From Polynucleobacter difficilis (lineage in GTDB: Bacteria > Pseudomonadota > Gammaproteobacteria > Burkholderiales > Burkholderiaceae), in NCBI RefSeq assembly GCF_003065365.1, contig NZ_CP023276.1, positions 1,426,001 to 1,490,000 of the forward strand: a stretch of 64,000 bases of DNA, read 5' to 3'. This document shows, one piece after another, positions 44,517 through 54,315 of the stretch. The notes beneath the pieces are model-generated. The model was not told where the DNA came from and ran no database searches. It worked only from the letters and a program-made list of their open reading frames with translations. The position numbers were made by a program, and so were the translations under genes. The number at the start of each line of letters is the position of its first letter. Within the stretch, counting starts at the first letter, position 1.

Positions 44517-45197
44517 TTACGACTGGCTGGATACCGAAGACCGATACCAGCTTAATACCTGGCTTACTGCTTGATCAATCGATAACTCCGACGTATCGAG
44601 CACTATTGCCCCTTCAGCCACCATTAATGGTGCGCTCCCACGACTACTGTCCCGTGCATCGCGCGCCGTTAAATCCTGCAATAAGTCGGACATATTAGCA
44701 GAAATTCCCTTAGCGATCAATTGCTTATATCGCCGTTCTGCACGTGCAGCAACGCTAGCCGTGAGAAATACCTTCAGCCCAGCATCCGGGAAAATAACGC
44801 TCGCCATGTCCCTACCATCGGCTACTAGGCCTGGATTTTGGCGAAAACCGTGCTGTAAGCGTACCAATGCCTGGCGAACCTCGGGGTGAACGGCCAATTC
44901 AGAGGCCCTACGGCCGATCTTTTCCGCCCGAATGAGCTCAGAAACATCCTCATCCCCGAGCATAATCTGCCCGTCTTGAAAGGAAATTGGCATGGAGGCG
45001 GCTATTTTGCTTAAAAAAGAGGCATTTTCAGTGGAAACGCCCTCCCGCTCACTAGCCAAAGCCACTAGGCGATAGAGGGCGCCACTATCTAAATAATGAA
45101 ATCCCAATGCTTTTGCCACCAAAGCCGCAACCGTGCCCTTGCCTGAGGCGGTAGGACCATCGATTGCAATGACGGGCGGCTTGCTGGACTCAGTCAT
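44517..45197 (-). CDS. cmk: Cytidylate kinase
   Basis: Phosphorylates CMP and dCMP. The 226-residue product has the P-loop DGPTASGKGTVAALVA near residue 14, the CMP-binding SGALYR, VADGRDMASVIFPDA and the lid TARDARDSSRGSAPL. It lies between aroA (6 bp) and rpsA, an order kept from E. coli to Burkholderia. Confidence 0.97.
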   Translation of the reverse strand: MTESSKPPVIAIDGPTASGKGTVAALVAKALGFHYLDSGALYRLVALASEREGVSTENASFLSKIAASMPISFQDGQIMLGDEDVSELIRAEKIGRRASELAVHPEVRQALVRLQHGFRQNPGLVADGRDMASVIFPDAGLKVFLTASVAARAERRYKQLIAKGISANMSDLLQDLTARDARDSSRGSAPLMVAEGAIVLDTSELSIDQAVSQVLSWYRSSVSSQS

Positions 45198-45203
45198 GCG
45201 TTC

Positions 45204-46550
45204 TTAAGCAGAAATCCGAGCAATCTGCGCAAACTCAGCAAAGTAGTGCGGGAAGGTTTTAGCAACGCAATTGGGATCATTAATCAAGATCGGATTAGGG
45301 CCAAAAGCAGCTAAGGAAAAACACATGGCCATGCGGTGATCATCGTAGGTATCAATGCCATCGGCTGGGGTTTGCCACACCGGGGGTGGACGAATTACTA
45401 AATAGTCTGAGCCCGCTTCAATACTGGCGCCCACTTTTTGCAGCTCGGTTGCCATTGCCGCAATCCGGTCAGTCTCTTTGACGCGCCAACTTGCAATCCC
45501 ATTTAAACGGGTCTCACCGGTCGCAAAAAGCGCAACGACTGCCAATGTCATCGCTGCATCGGGAATGGCTGTGCAATCGATAGTGATACCGCGCAAGGTT
45601 CCGCTCACTGGAATGGATGCCTCGATCCAATCATCGCCTTTGGTAATGGTCGCACCCATTTGCGCCAAAGCATCAGCAAAAGCAACATCACCCTGAATGC
45701 TATCGCGCCCAACACCCAAGACGCGAACAGGGCCTGCACCAATTGCTCCCGCGGCTAAGAAATAAGAGGCAGATGAAGCATCGCCCTCCACCAATAGGCT
45801 TTGAGGACTGCGATAGACAGACTCGCCCTTTTGCAATGCAGGCTGCGCTGGAATCACAAAGCTATGTGCGTCGGGGCTATCAACATGAACACCAAAACGT
45901 GCCATCAGTTTGAGTGTGATTTCAATGTAAGGTCTTGAAATCAATTCCCCAATGACTTCAATCCGAATCGCTTCTTTCGCAAGCAAAGGCAAGGCCATCA
46001 GCAGAGCCGTCAAAAATTGGCTCGATACATCACCTCGAATACGAACGACTTCTGGAATCGATATGGTCGATGCATGGATTTGAATGGGTGGATACCCCTC
46101 TTCTCCAAGATAACTGATCACGGCGCCGATTTGACGCAAACCATCGACCAAATCCCGAATGGGTCTTTCGTGCATGCGCGCTACACCCGATAGGCGGTAA
46201 TCGCCTTGCTGCATCACTAGTGCAGCGGTCAGCGGACGAATCGCAGTACCGGCGTTGCCCATAAATAAATCCGCTTCGCGAATCGGAAAACGGCCGCCAC
46301 TTCCCGTAACCAAGCAGGTGGTCTCATCCTGGTCTTCAACCGTTAAACCCAGCTGGCGCAGTGCAGCGCGCATGATTTGGGTATCGTCCGCGTCCAATAA
46401 ATTACTGAGCGTGGTTTGACCAGAAGCAAGGGCAGCTAGCAACAAGCTGCGATTGGAAATACTCTTTGAGCCAGGTAGCGTTATTTGCCCATGCGCCCGC
46501 TTAAATGGGCCAATCGTAATTTGCTCTACTCGGCTGCCCTGCTGACTCAT
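45204..46550 (-). CDS. aroA: 3-phosphoshikimate 1-carboxyvinyltransferase (EPSP synthase)
   Basis: Sixth step of the shikimate pathway. The 448-residue product has LPGSKSISNRSLLLAAL near residue 25 and GNAGTAIRPLTAALV near 95. The LFMGNAGTAIRP form is the glyphosate-sensitive class I type. Other signatures are EGDASSASYFLAAGAI and RVKETDRIAAMATEL. Its start overlaps the tyrA stop by 4 bp. Confidence 0.97.
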   Translation of the reverse strand: MSQQGSRVEQITIGPFKRAHGQITLPGSKSISNRSLLLAALASGQTTLSNLLDADDTQIMRAALRQLGLTVEDQDETTCLVTGSGGRFPIREADLFMGNAGTAIRPLTAALVMQQGDYRLSGVARMHERPIRDLVDGLRQIGAVISYLGEEGYPPIQIHASTISIPEVVRIRGDVSSQFLTALLMALPLLAKEAIRIEVIGELISRPYIEITLKLMARFGVHVDSPDAHSFVIPAQPALQKGESVYRSPQSLLVEGDASSASYFLAAGAIGAGPVRVLGVGRDSIQGDVAFADALAQMGATITKGDDWIEASIPVSGTLRGITIDCTAIPDAAMTLAVVALFATGETRLNGIASWRVKETDRIAAMATELQKVGASIEAGSDYLVIRPPPVWQTPADGIDTYDDHRMAMCFSLAAFGPNPILINDPNCVAKTFPHYFAEFAQIARISA

Positions 46551-47428
46551 TTAGAGCCATCCCATTCTTGGCGCGCCTTGCTGGCTTTTGCAAATGCTTT
46601 TTCTAAACCAGCAGCATCTTCTTTTGCAATCAGTTCGCGCAAGTGTCCTGCTACCGATAAGTACTGATCCAGCTCTTTTAAAATTGCAGTGCGATTAGCT
46701 AGGCAAATATCACGCCACATCTCTGGGCTAGAAGCAGCAATGCGGGTGAAGTCCCGAAACCCTGCACCAGCATGCTGTAGCTTTTCTTGTGCGTCTTCTG
46801 AATTCAGAACGCTGACCATCAGCGCATACGAGAGTACATGTGGCAGGTGTGACACGGCCGCAAAAATCGCATCGTGCTGAACGGCGCCGATCTTGCGCAC
46901 CCGAGCCCCGGTTGATTCCCAAAACTGGGTCATGAGTTCGACATCGACCTTGGCGTTTTCTTGCAGCTGGCAAATGATGGTTTGCTTACCATCAAATAAA
47001 TCGGCCTTGGCTGCTGCAGCGCCATGCTGTGCACCGCCTGCAATCGGATGGGCCGGTACAAATTGACAGGCTTTTTTTCCTAACACTTTTTTGGCCGCCA
47101 GAATCACATCGCCCTTGGTGCTGCCCGCATCCGTCATCAAGGTATGTGGCTCTAAAAGAGGCTCGAGGACAGTAAATGTGGCGCGCATTTGTGCCACCGG
47201 CACGCAGAGCACAATCACCTGGGATTGCTTAGCGGCATCCTCCAGACTAATCACCGCATCGATTGCACCCATGGCAATGGCTTGATCCAAATTGGCTTTA
47301 CTGCGGCCTACGCCGTATACGGCATCGACTACGCCTGCACGCTTTAGGGCAAGGCCGAGCGAGGCGCCAATGAGGCCAACACCCACAATAGTGACCTTAC
47401 CAAAGTGGGTCGATTTAGATTGAGTCAT
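46547..47428 (-). CDS. tyrA: Prephenate dehydrogenase
   Basis: Oxidative decarboxylation of prephenate on the way to tyrosine. The 293-residue product is the monofunctional type with no chorismate mutase domain: NAD motif VGVGLIGASLGLALKRAG at the N-terminus, DAGSTKGDVI, PAHPIAGGAQHGAAAA with the catalytic histidine, and VSHLPHVLSYAL. It is coupled to aroA. Confidence 0.95.
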   Translation of the reverse strand: MTQSKSTHFGKVTIVGVGLIGASLGLALKRAGVVDAVYGVGRSKANLDQAIAMGAIDAVISLEDAAKQSQVIVLCVPVAQMRATFTVLEPLLEPHTLMTDAGSTKGDVILAAKKVLGKKACQFVPAHPIAGGAQHGAAAAKADLFDGKQTIICQLQENAKVDVELMTQFWESTGARVRKIGAVQHDAIFAAVSHLPHVLSYALMVSVLNSEDAQEKLQHAGAGFRDFTRIAASSPEMWRDICLANRTAILKELDQYLSVAGHLRELIAKEDAAGLEKAFAKASKARQEWDGSK

Positions 47429-47483
47429 GAATAAATAATGTACTTAATGTGTGCTTATTGTGAATGTGGTGCTTACTTAAAAT

Positions 47484-48611
47484 TTAGGCCGACTTTAGAA
47501 TCTCGCGCAAAGCGTGAATGAAGGCATCATTCTCTTCGGGCAGGCCAATCGAGATGCGCAGCCACTCCGGCAAGCCGTAATTACCAACGGGGCGAACGAT
47601 GATGCCGCGCTTGAGTAGCTCTAAGTTGATGCGCGCACCCGCGCCGCTATCGTCACCCACCTTGACCAGCACAAAGTTGCCGGAAGATGGCAAGAATCGC
47701 AGTCCAAGCTCTTTAAATGCATCGGTTAATTGAATGTATCCGGCTTGATTTAATTCATAGCCAGCTTGTAAAAAAGCGTCGTCCTGAAAGGCAGCAATGG
47801 CTGCTGCCTGAGCAAGGCTATTGACATTAAACGGCTGCCGAATGCGATTGAGTAAATCGGTCAATCCAGGCTGAGCTACACCGTAACCAATCCGCAGACC
47901 TGCCAAACCGTAGGCCTTAGAAAAACTACGCGAGAGAATCATATTGGGATAGCGCTTGACCCAGGCAATTGCATCGTAGCGCTGCTCTGGCGTTAAATAC
48001 TCGTTGTACGCCTCATCTAGCACCACAACCACATTGCTTGGTACTTGAGATAAAAACGCTTCGATTTCTTTAGGCTCTAAGTAGCTACCAGTAGGATTAT
48101 TCGGGTTGGCCACAAACACGAGCTTGGCTTTATTACCGGCTTGCTTGATCGCTTCCAGCATCACCGGCAAATCATGGCCGAATTGCGGTGTTGGCGCTAC
48201 CTCAACCGCCACAGCACCCACTACCTGAGTAGCAAGCGGATAAACCGCAAATGCATGCTTTGAAAAAATAATCTCATCGCCCGCTTGTGCAACGGCTCTA
48301 GCGGCCAACTCCAAAATATCATTACTACCGTTACCTAAGGTGATCCAGTCGGCAGGAACACCCAGGCGATCTGATAACACCTTCTTGAGTTCGAAGCCAT
48401 TGGAATCCGGATAGCGGCCAAGGTCACTTGCAGCACGCAGCATTGCTTCTTGCGCTGACTTCGGCATACCGAGGGGGTTTTCATTCGAGGCAAGTTTCAC
48501 AATCTTGCTCTCATCCAGGCCGTATTCGCGCGCTACTTCACTGATCGGCCTACCACCAACATAGGGTGCAATCGCTTGAATGTGTTTAAGACCGAGTGGC
48601 GTGCTCATCAT
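47484..48611 (-). CDS. hisC: Histidinol-phosphate/aromatic aminotransferase
   Basis: PLP aminotransferase of class I/II. The 375-residue product has SNENPLGMPKSAQEA near residue 40, the pyridoxal lysine in SFSKAYGLAGLRIGY, and ANPNNPTGSYL. By family it is HisC. Its place between pheA and tyrA, away from other histidine genes, suggests that it also or mainly transaminates phenylpyruvate, hydroxyphenylpyruvate or prephenate, as reported for HisC paralogues in other proteobacteria; that part is inference. It abuts pheA by 1 bp. Confidence 0.92.
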   Translation of the reverse strand: MMSTPLGLKHIQAIAPYVGGRPISEVAREYGLDESKIVKLASNENPLGMPKSAQEAMLRAASDLGRYPDSNGFELKKVLSDRLGVPADWITLGNGSNDILELAARAVAQAGDEIIFSKHAFAVYPLATQVVGAVAVEVAPTPQFGHDLPVMLEAIKQAGNKAKLVFVANPNNPTGSYLEPKEIEAFLSQVPSNVVVVLDEAYNEYLTPEQRYDAIAWVKRYPNMILSRSFSKAYGLAGLRIGYGVAQPGLTDLLNRIRQPFNVNSLAQAAAIAAFQDDAFLQAGYELNQAGYIQLTDAFKELGLRFLPSSGNFVLVKVGDDSGAGARINLELLKRGIIVRPVGNYGLPEWLRISIGLPEENDAFIHALREILKSA

Positions 48612-49693
48612 TAACCCAATGCGCGTGGGTAGGAGCCCAGTTTTTTGTAAAAGGCAGCGGTGTCTTGCAGCTCCACCAATGCTTTAGCCACATTGACATC
48701 CTCTGCATGACCAGCAACATCAATATAGAAGTGGTATTCCCAGGTGCCTTTGCGCGCTGGGCGCGACTCAAAGCGCGTCATCGAAACACCATGCTTAGCC
48801 AAGGGCGCCAATAAAGAATAGACCGCACCTGGCTTATTCGCCACCGATAGGACCAGTGCAGTTTGATCATTGCCGGTGGGTTGGCATTGGTAATTTCCCA
48901 CCACCACAAAACGCGTGCGATTGTGTGGGTCATCCTGAATCTGGCTAGCCACCGCTTGTAAACCATATGCCACTTGCGCTGGATCACCTGCAATAGCTGC
49001 AATCGAGGGATCGGCAGCCGCCATGCGGGCCGCTTCTGCATTACTGCTAACCGCTTGGCGCTGCAACTGCGGAGCATGCACGCTGAGCCACTGTTGGCAT
49101 TGAGCCAAGGCCTGCGCATGTGCGCATACCGTTGTTACACCATCCAAGCTTCCTGATTTTGTTAACAGGTGATGGCGAATCGATAAAACCACTTCACCGC
49201 TAATGTGCAATGGGGAGTCGAGTAATAAATCGAGCGTGCGTGAGATCGCGCCCTCGCTGGAGTTTTCGACCGGCACAATACCAAATTGCGCAGCGCCTTT
49301 TTCCACCGATTTGAATACCTCATCTAAACTCGCGCACGGCAATCCGCTAATCGATTGGCCAAAATAGCTTTGTGCTGCTAATTCAGAAAAGGTGCCGACG
49401 GGCCCTAGATAAGCGATGGTTTGCCTAGCCTCTAAAGCGCGGCAAGCCGACATCACTTCCCGCCAAATGGCTGCAATGCCATCGTTTTGCAAAGGGCCTT
49501 GATTGAGTTTGATTAAATTGGCGACGACCTGACGCTCGCGCTCAGGACGAAAGACCGGCGATACAAAATCACCTTTGACATGGCCTACCTCTTGCGCCGC
49601 TTTTGCGCGCTTGGATAAGAGTTCCAGTATTTCGGCATCGAGGGCATCGATGCGCGCCCGCAAAGGAGCTAAACGCTGATCTTCGGTCGTCAT
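48611..49693 (-). CDS. pheA: Bifunctional chorismate mutase/prephenate dehydratase
   Basis: Two steps to phenylpyruvate in one protein. The 360-residue product has an AroQ-type chorismate mutase domain (about 1-95, with RARIDALDAEILELLSKRA), a prephenate dehydratase domain (about 96-275, with YLGPVGTFSELAA and IVPVENSSEGAI), and an ACT domain (about 285-360) with NKPGAVYSLLAPLAKHG and the ESRPA motif used for phenylalanine feedback. It is joined by 1 bp overlaps to serC and hisC. Confidence 0.97.
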   Translation of the reverse strand: MTTEDQRLAPLRARIDALDAEILELLSKRAKAAQEVGHVKGDFVSPVFRPERERQVVANLIKLNQGPLQNDGIAAIWREVMSACRALEARQTIAYLGPVGTFSELAAQSYFGQSISGLPCASLDEVFKSVEKGAAQFGIVPVENSSEGAISRTLDLLLDSPLHISGEVVLSIRHHLLTKSGSLDGVTTVCAHAQALAQCQQWLSVHAPQLQRQAVSSNAEAARMAAADPSIAAIAGDPAQVAYGLQAVASQIQDDPHNRTRFVVVGNYQCQPTGNDQTALVLSVANKPGAVYSLLAPLAKHGVSMTRFESRPARKGTWEYHFYIDVAGHAEDVNVAKALVELQDTAAFYKKLGSYPRALG

Positions 49694-50790
49694 TACGCTC
49701 GCCTTTCAAATTCACGCATAAATTCCACCAAGGCTTGAACGCCTTCGAGTGGCATCGCATTGTAAATACTCGCACGCATTCCGCCAGCCGCTTTATGACC
49801 GCGCAATGCAGCCAAGCCAGCACTACTGGATTGCGCTAAAAATGCCGCATTTAAACTTTCGTCTTTTAGGAAGAAGGTCACGTTGGTACGCGAACGGTAA
49901 CGTGGATCCACCCGATTCTCATACAGCCCACTTTGATCAATGTAGTTGTAAAGCAAGGTCGATTTTTCAAGGTTGATGCGCTCCATCTCCGCAACCCCGC
50001 CTCGTTTTAATAGCCACTTAAATACCAACCCAGACAAATAGATGGCAAATGTGGGAGGCGTATTGAACATTGACTGCGTTGCCTCTTCTTTAGCCCAATC
50101 CCAAATCGATGGGGTGATTGCCATTTGATGGCCCATTAAATCCCTGCGCACAATCACGAAGGTAACGCCGGCGGGGCCAATGTTTTTTTGTGCCCCAGCA
50201 AACCAGACGCCGCATTGCGTCACATCCATTTTGCGCGACAAAATATTGCTGGAAATATCGGCTACTAAAACACGATCGCCAACATCGGGCACCTCTTGAA
50301 ACTCGACACCGCCAATTGTTTCATTCGCGCAGTAATGCAAGTAGGCAGCATCATCCGATAAATGCCAAGTGTTGCTTGCTGGTATGGTCGTAAATTGCTG
50401 GTCTTTTGAACTGGCAACCAAATGGGCTTGTCCGTATTTTTGTGCCTCTAAGAATGATTTCTCCGACCAAATCCCAGTAACCAAAAAATCCGCTTTAGGT
50501 CCGTTTTTGGCGAGCGGCATCAAGTTCATCGGCACCGCGGCATTTTGACCAATGCCACCGCCTTGCAACATCAAAATCGCATAGCTATCGGGTATGCCCA
50601 TGAGCACGCGCATATCGTGCAGGGCTTCCTCATAAAGGGCCATGAACTCAGGACCGCGATGACTAATCTCCATGACACTGCAACCCAAACCCCGCCAGTT
50701 GAGCATCTCTTCTGATGCCTGCTGAAGAACCTCGGCTGGCAAGGTGGCAGGGCCCGCTGCGAAATTAAAAATGCGGCGGTCGAAAGTCAT
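49693..50790 (-). CDS. serC: Phosphoserine aminotransferase
   Basis: Makes phosphoserine from 3-phosphohydroxypyruvate and also acts in pyridoxal phosphate synthesis. The 365-residue product has FNFAAGPATLPAEVLQQA at the N-terminus, the PLP lysine in GAQKNIGPAGVTFVIV, and HKAAGGMRASIYNAM at the end. The gyrA-serC-pheA order is conserved in beta- and gammaproteobacteria; 35 bp separate it from gyrA. Confidence 0.97.
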   Translation of the reverse strand: MTFDRRIFNFAAGPATLPAEVLQQASEEMLNWRGLGCSVMEISHRGPEFMALYEEALHDMRVLMGIPDSYAILMLQGGGIGQNAAVPMNLMPLAKNGPKADFLVTGIWSEKSFLEAQKYGQAHLVASSKDQQFTTIPASNTWHLSDDAAYLHYCANETIGGVEFQEVPDVGDRVLVADISSNILSRKMDVTQCGVWFAGAQKNIGPAGVTFVIVRRDLMGHQMAITPSIWDWAKEEATQSMFNTPPTFAIYLSGLVFKWLLKRGGVAEMERINLEKSTLLYNYIDQSGLYENRVDPRYRSRTNVTFFLKDESLNAAFLAQSSSAGLAALRGHKAAGGMRASIYNAMPLEGVQALVEFMREFERRA

Positions 50791-50825
50791 AATGGAGTTA
50801 AGGGGTACAGGATCAAATAACTACA

Positions 50826-53507
50826 TTACGCATCGGGTGTGGATTCACCACTAGCGGCATCAACCTCATCTTCAAGCCCATCCGTATCGTCATCGGAATC
50901 GCTCTCTGCAATCCGCTGCAATCCAGATAAACGGGTACCCTCGTCGACGCTAATTAAAGTAACGCCTTGTGTTGCTCGGCCCATCTCGCGAATCTCAGAA
51001 ACCCGGGTGCGGACCAAGACTCCGCCCGTCGTAATCAACATAATTTGATCTTCTGGAGAGACAAGGGATGCGGCAACTACTTTTCCGTTACGCTCGCTCG
51101 TCTGGATTGCAATCATGCCTTTTGTACCGCGACCATGACGGGTGTATTCCGCAATCGGGGTACGCTTACCAAAACCATTTTCCGTGGCGGTTAATACGCT
51201 ACTCGGAGCAGCCGCACCATCTTCTGCCGGCGCTGTGCCATCAGAAGCCTCTGCAGGAGCAACCAGCATCGCAATCACGTTTTGTGCAGTAGCTAAATTC
51301 ATGCCGCGCACGCCACGCGCCGTTCTACCCATCGGACGCACATCGTTTTCATCAAAGCGCACTGCCTTACCTGCATCCGAGAACAACATCACATCGTGTT
51401 TGCCATCGGTAATCGCAGCCCCGACCAAGAAGTCGTTCTCATTCAAGTCAACCGCAATGATGCCGGCCTTCCGTGGATTAGAGAAATCCGAGAGGCGGGT
51501 CTTTTTGACGGTACCGAGGCTGGTTGCCATAAAGACATATTGATCGTCTTGGTAGCCTTTGATCGGCAAGATTACTGTGATTTTTTCACCGTCGATCAGC
51601 GGGAACATATTCACGATCGGCTTGCCGCGCGATGTACGACTGCCTTGCGGCACTTCCCAGACCTTAAGCCAATACATACGGCCACGATCGGAGAAGCACA
51701 AAATCGTGTCATGGGTGTTCGCCACAAACAGCGTATCAATCCAATCTTCATCCTTGGTTGCAGCGGCTTGCTTGCCACGACCACCACGCTTCTGCGCGCG
51801 GTATTCACTCAGAGGCTGGCTCTTCATATAGCCGGAGTGCGACAAGGTCACCACCATGTCTTGCGGCGTAATCAGATCTTCCGTAAAGAGTTCGGTGGCA
51901 TTCATCTCAATAAATGAGCGGCGGCCGGTATCACCACCTTCTTTGCCGTAATCGGCTTGCACCTCTTTCAACTCTGACTCAATGACTTGCGTTACTCGCT
52001 CAGGCTTAGCAAGGAGGTCAAGTAAGTCTGAAATCTCATTCATGACTTCTTTGTATTCAGAAACAATCTTGTCTTGCTCAAGTCCAGTCAAGCGCTGCAA
52101 ACGCATCTGCAGAATTTCTTGTGCCTGGCTATCGGAGAGGCGATAGAGGCCAGTTGCTTGCATGCCGTATTCAGGCAACAACCCTTCTGGACGATAGGCA
52201 TTGCGCCCGCCCGGCGTATCGGTCTCGGCGCGCGCCAACATTTCACGCACCATGGATGAGTCCCAAGACTTGCCCATCAACTCTTGTTTTGCAACCACTG
52301 GATTGGCAGCTGCCTTGATGATGGCAATGAACTCATCAATGTTGGCCAGCGCAACAGCTAGGCCTTCTAATACGTGACCGCGGTCACGGGCTTTGCGTAA
52401 TTCAAAAATAGTGCGGCGTGTGACGACTTCGCGGCGATGCTGCAAGAAATACTCCAGCATCTGCTTGAGGTTCAAGAGGCGCGGCTGATTGTCTACCAGC
52501 GCCACCATATTCATACCAAAGTTGTCTTGAAGCTGAGTGCTCTTGTACAGATTATTCAGCACCACCTCAGGCACTTCACCGCGCTTGAGCTCGATGACGA
52601 CGCGCATTCCAGATTTATCGGACTCATCCCGCAAATCAGAAATACCTTCGATCTTTTTCTCGTTCACCAGCTCGGCAATGCGCTCAAGCAGGTTTTTCTT
52701 ATTCACCTGGTACGGCAACTCATCGACGATGATGGACTGGCGTGAGCCTTTATCCAAATCCTCAAAATGCGTCTTGGCTCGCATGACCACGCGACCACGG
52801 CCAGTGCGATAGCCTTCGCGCACCCCTTGTACGCCATAAATGATTCCGGCAGTTGGGAAATCCGGTGCCGGAATAATCTCAATTAACTCATCAATCGTGC
52901 ATTCTGGATTGTGCAGAACATGCAGACAGGCCAACACCACCTCATCAAGATTATGCGGAGGAATATTAGTGGCCATGCCCACCGCGATGCCGGATGAGCC
53001 ATTAATCAGCAAATTCGGCACTTTGGCCGGGAGAATTAAGGGTTCCTTTTCGCTGCCGTCGTAGTTCGGCCCAAAATCCACGGTTTCCTTGTCCAAATCG
53101 GCCAAAAGATCGTGGGCAATTTTGCGTAGACGAATTTCCGTGTACCGCATAGCCGCCGCGTTATCGCCGTCAACCGAGCCAAAGTTACCCTGTCCGTCCA
53201 CTAACATATAGCGCAAAGAGAAGTCCTGGGCCATCCGGACAATGGTGTCATATACCGCCGAATCCCCGTGGGGATGGTATTTACCGATAACATCGCCAAC
53301 TATACGGGCAGATTTTTTGTAAGGCCGGTTCCAATCGTTGTTTAATTCATACATCGCGAAAAGAACCCGCCTGTGGACCGGCTTTAGGCCATCGCGCACG
53401 TCTGGTAGGGCTCTGCCGACGATAACGCTCATGGCGTAGTCCAAATAGGACCGCCGCATTTCGTCTTCGAGGGATATTGGTAGTGTTTCTTTAGCGGCTT
53501 GTTCCAT
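50826..53507 (-). CDS. gyrA: DNA gyrase subunit A
   Basis: Breakage-reunion subunit of gyrase. The 893-residue product aligns with E. coli numbering through residue 122: Tyr122 in AMRYTEIRL is the cleavage tyrosine, and the quinolone region HPHGDSAVYD has Ser83 and Asp87, the susceptible residues. The C-terminal wrapping domain starts with the GyrA box QKRGGRGKQ, and the protein ends in an acidic tail (SDSDDDTDGLEDE...). An alanine/glutamate-rich stretch of about 15 residues (PAEASDGTAPAEDGAAAP) is inserted in the C-terminal domain compared with E. coli. Confidence 0.98.
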   Translation of the reverse strand: MEQAAKETLPISLEDEMRRSYLDYAMSVIVGRALPDVRDGLKPVHRRVLFAMYELNNDWNRPYKKSARIVGDVIGKYHPHGDSAVYDTIVRMAQDFSLRYMLVDGQGNFGSVDGDNAAAMRYTEIRLRKIAHDLLADLDKETVDFGPNYDGSEKEPLILPAKVPNLLINGSSGIAVGMATNIPPHNLDEVVLACLHVLHNPECTIDELIEIIPAPDFPTAGIIYGVQGVREGYRTGRGRVVMRAKTHFEDLDKGSRQSIIVDELPYQVNKKNLLERIAELVNEKKIEGISDLRDESDKSGMRVVIELKRGEVPEVVLNNLYKSTQLQDNFGMNMVALVDNQPRLLNLKQMLEYFLQHRREVVTRRTIFELRKARDRGHVLEGLAVALANIDEFIAIIKAAANPVVAKQELMGKSWDSSMVREMLARAETDTPGGRNAYRPEGLLPEYGMQATGLYRLSDSQAQEILQMRLQRLTGLEQDKIVSEYKEVMNEISDLLDLLAKPERVTQVIESELKEVQADYGKEGGDTGRRSFIEMNATELFTEDLITPQDMVVTLSHSGYMKSQPLSEYRAQKRGGRGKQAAATKDEDWIDTLFVANTHDTILCFSDRGRMYWLKVWEVPQGSRTSRGKPIVNMFPLIDGEKITVILPIKGYQDDQYVFMATSLGTVKKTRLSDFSNPRKAGIIAVDLNENDFLVGAAITDGKHDVMLFSDAGKAVRFDENDVRPMGRTARGVRGMNLATAQNVIAMLVAPAEASDGTAPAEDGAAAPSSVLTATENGFGKRTPIAEYTRHGRGTKGMIAIQTSERNGKVVAASLVSPEDQIMLITTGGVLVRTRVSEIREMGRATQGVTLISVDEGTRLSGLQRIAESDSDDDTDGLEDEVDAASGESTPDA

Positions 53508-53524
53508 CTCGAAATAATATCATT

Positions 53525-53553
53525 TTGATGGCAGACAAGCCCTGTGCTAATAT
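53525..53553 (+). promoter_or_regulatory. Candidate promoter for the OmpA-family gene
   Basis: TTGATG (53525-53530), a 17 bp spacer and TAATAT (53548-53553) lie about 110 bp before the gene, each matching the sigma70 consensus at 4 of 6 positions. A long leader with AT-rich sequence and a GAGG Shine-Dalgarno follows. Confidence 0.4.
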
Positions 53554-53664
53554 TCTGTCAGTTTGTACGAATTGAGAAGTATCGCTTTGCGCTTTTTGCA
53601 GTTATGTGGGGCGACATACATACAAGTTTGAATTTAATTAAAAAAGTGAATTTGAGGACTAAAA

Positions 53665-54252
53665 ATGAATAAAACCCTAAAACTGGTACTCGCTGGTGTT
53701 GTTACTGTTGCTGCCGGCGCTACTTCCGCTCAATCCGTTGACAACTGGGTCAACTCAACCGGTACTCCATGGAGAAACGGCGACGGCACATTGTGCTGGC
53801 GTGATGCTAGCTGGACCCCAGCTACAGCAGCTAAGGGTTGCGACGGCTTTTTAGCCCCAAAAGCAGCTGCAGCTGCTAAGCCAAAAGTAACTCAAACCAA
53901 AATTACCCTGCAAGCTGATACCTTGTATGACTTTGACAAAGCAACCCTCAAGCCAGAAGGCAAAGCGACTTTAGACAAAGTTGCTGCTGACCTGAAGAAG
54001 ATCCGTTTAGAAGTCATTATTGCTGTTGGTAACACCGACAGCGTAGGCTCAGATGCATACAACCAGGCATTGGGTCAGCGTCGTGCCCAGTCTGTAAAAG
54101 CATATTTGATCAGCAAAGGTGTTGACGGTGGCCGTATTTACACCGAAAGCAAAGGCAAGAGCAATCCAGTAGCTACAAACGCTACTGCTGAAGGCCGCGC
54201 TAAGAACCGCCGTACCGATATCGAAGTAGTTGGTACAGTTGCTCTCAAGTAA
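53665..54252 (+). CDS. OmpA-family peptidoglycan-binding protein
   Basis: A 195-residue envelope protein with a Sec signal peptide ending near TSAQS, a short N-terminal region with a cysteine pair (GTLCWRDASW...AAKGCDGF), an alanine-rich linker, and a C-terminal OmpA domain: LYDFDKATLKPEGKATLD, GNTDSVGSDAYNQALGQRRA, and AEGRAKNRRTDIEV with the peptidoglycan-binding residues. It has no eight-strand beta-barrel, so it is the short OmpA type typical of Burkholderiaceae. A strong Shine-Dalgarno, AT-rich leader and strong terminator suggest high expression. Confidence 0.93.
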   Translation: MNKTLKLVLAGVVTVAAGATSAQSVDNWVNSTGTPWRNGDGTLCWRDASWTPATAAKGCDGFLAPKAAAAAKPKVTQTKITLQADTLYDFDKATLKPEGKATLDKVAADLKKIRLEVIIAVGNTDSVGSDAYNQALGQRRAQSVKAYLISKGVDGGRIYTESKGKSNPVATNATAEGRAKNRRTDIEVVGTVALK

Positions 54253-54267
54253 TCCTTAGCATTCTCG

Positions 54268-54297
54268 AAAAAGCCCGGTTCTGCCGGGCTTTTTTAT
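54268..54297 (+). terminator. Rho-independent terminator after the OmpA-family gene
   Basis: Stem AAAAAGCCCGG (54268-54278) with CCGGGCTTTTT (54284-54294), a 5-base loop and further T residues. It begins 15 bp after the stop. Confidence 0.9.
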
Positions 54298-54315
54298 TTC
54301 CATTACAGTCTTAGT

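Noticed and set aside
51900..53507. Possible quinolone-resistance changes in gyrA
   Set aside because: The quinolone region reads Ser83 and Asp87, the susceptible residues.
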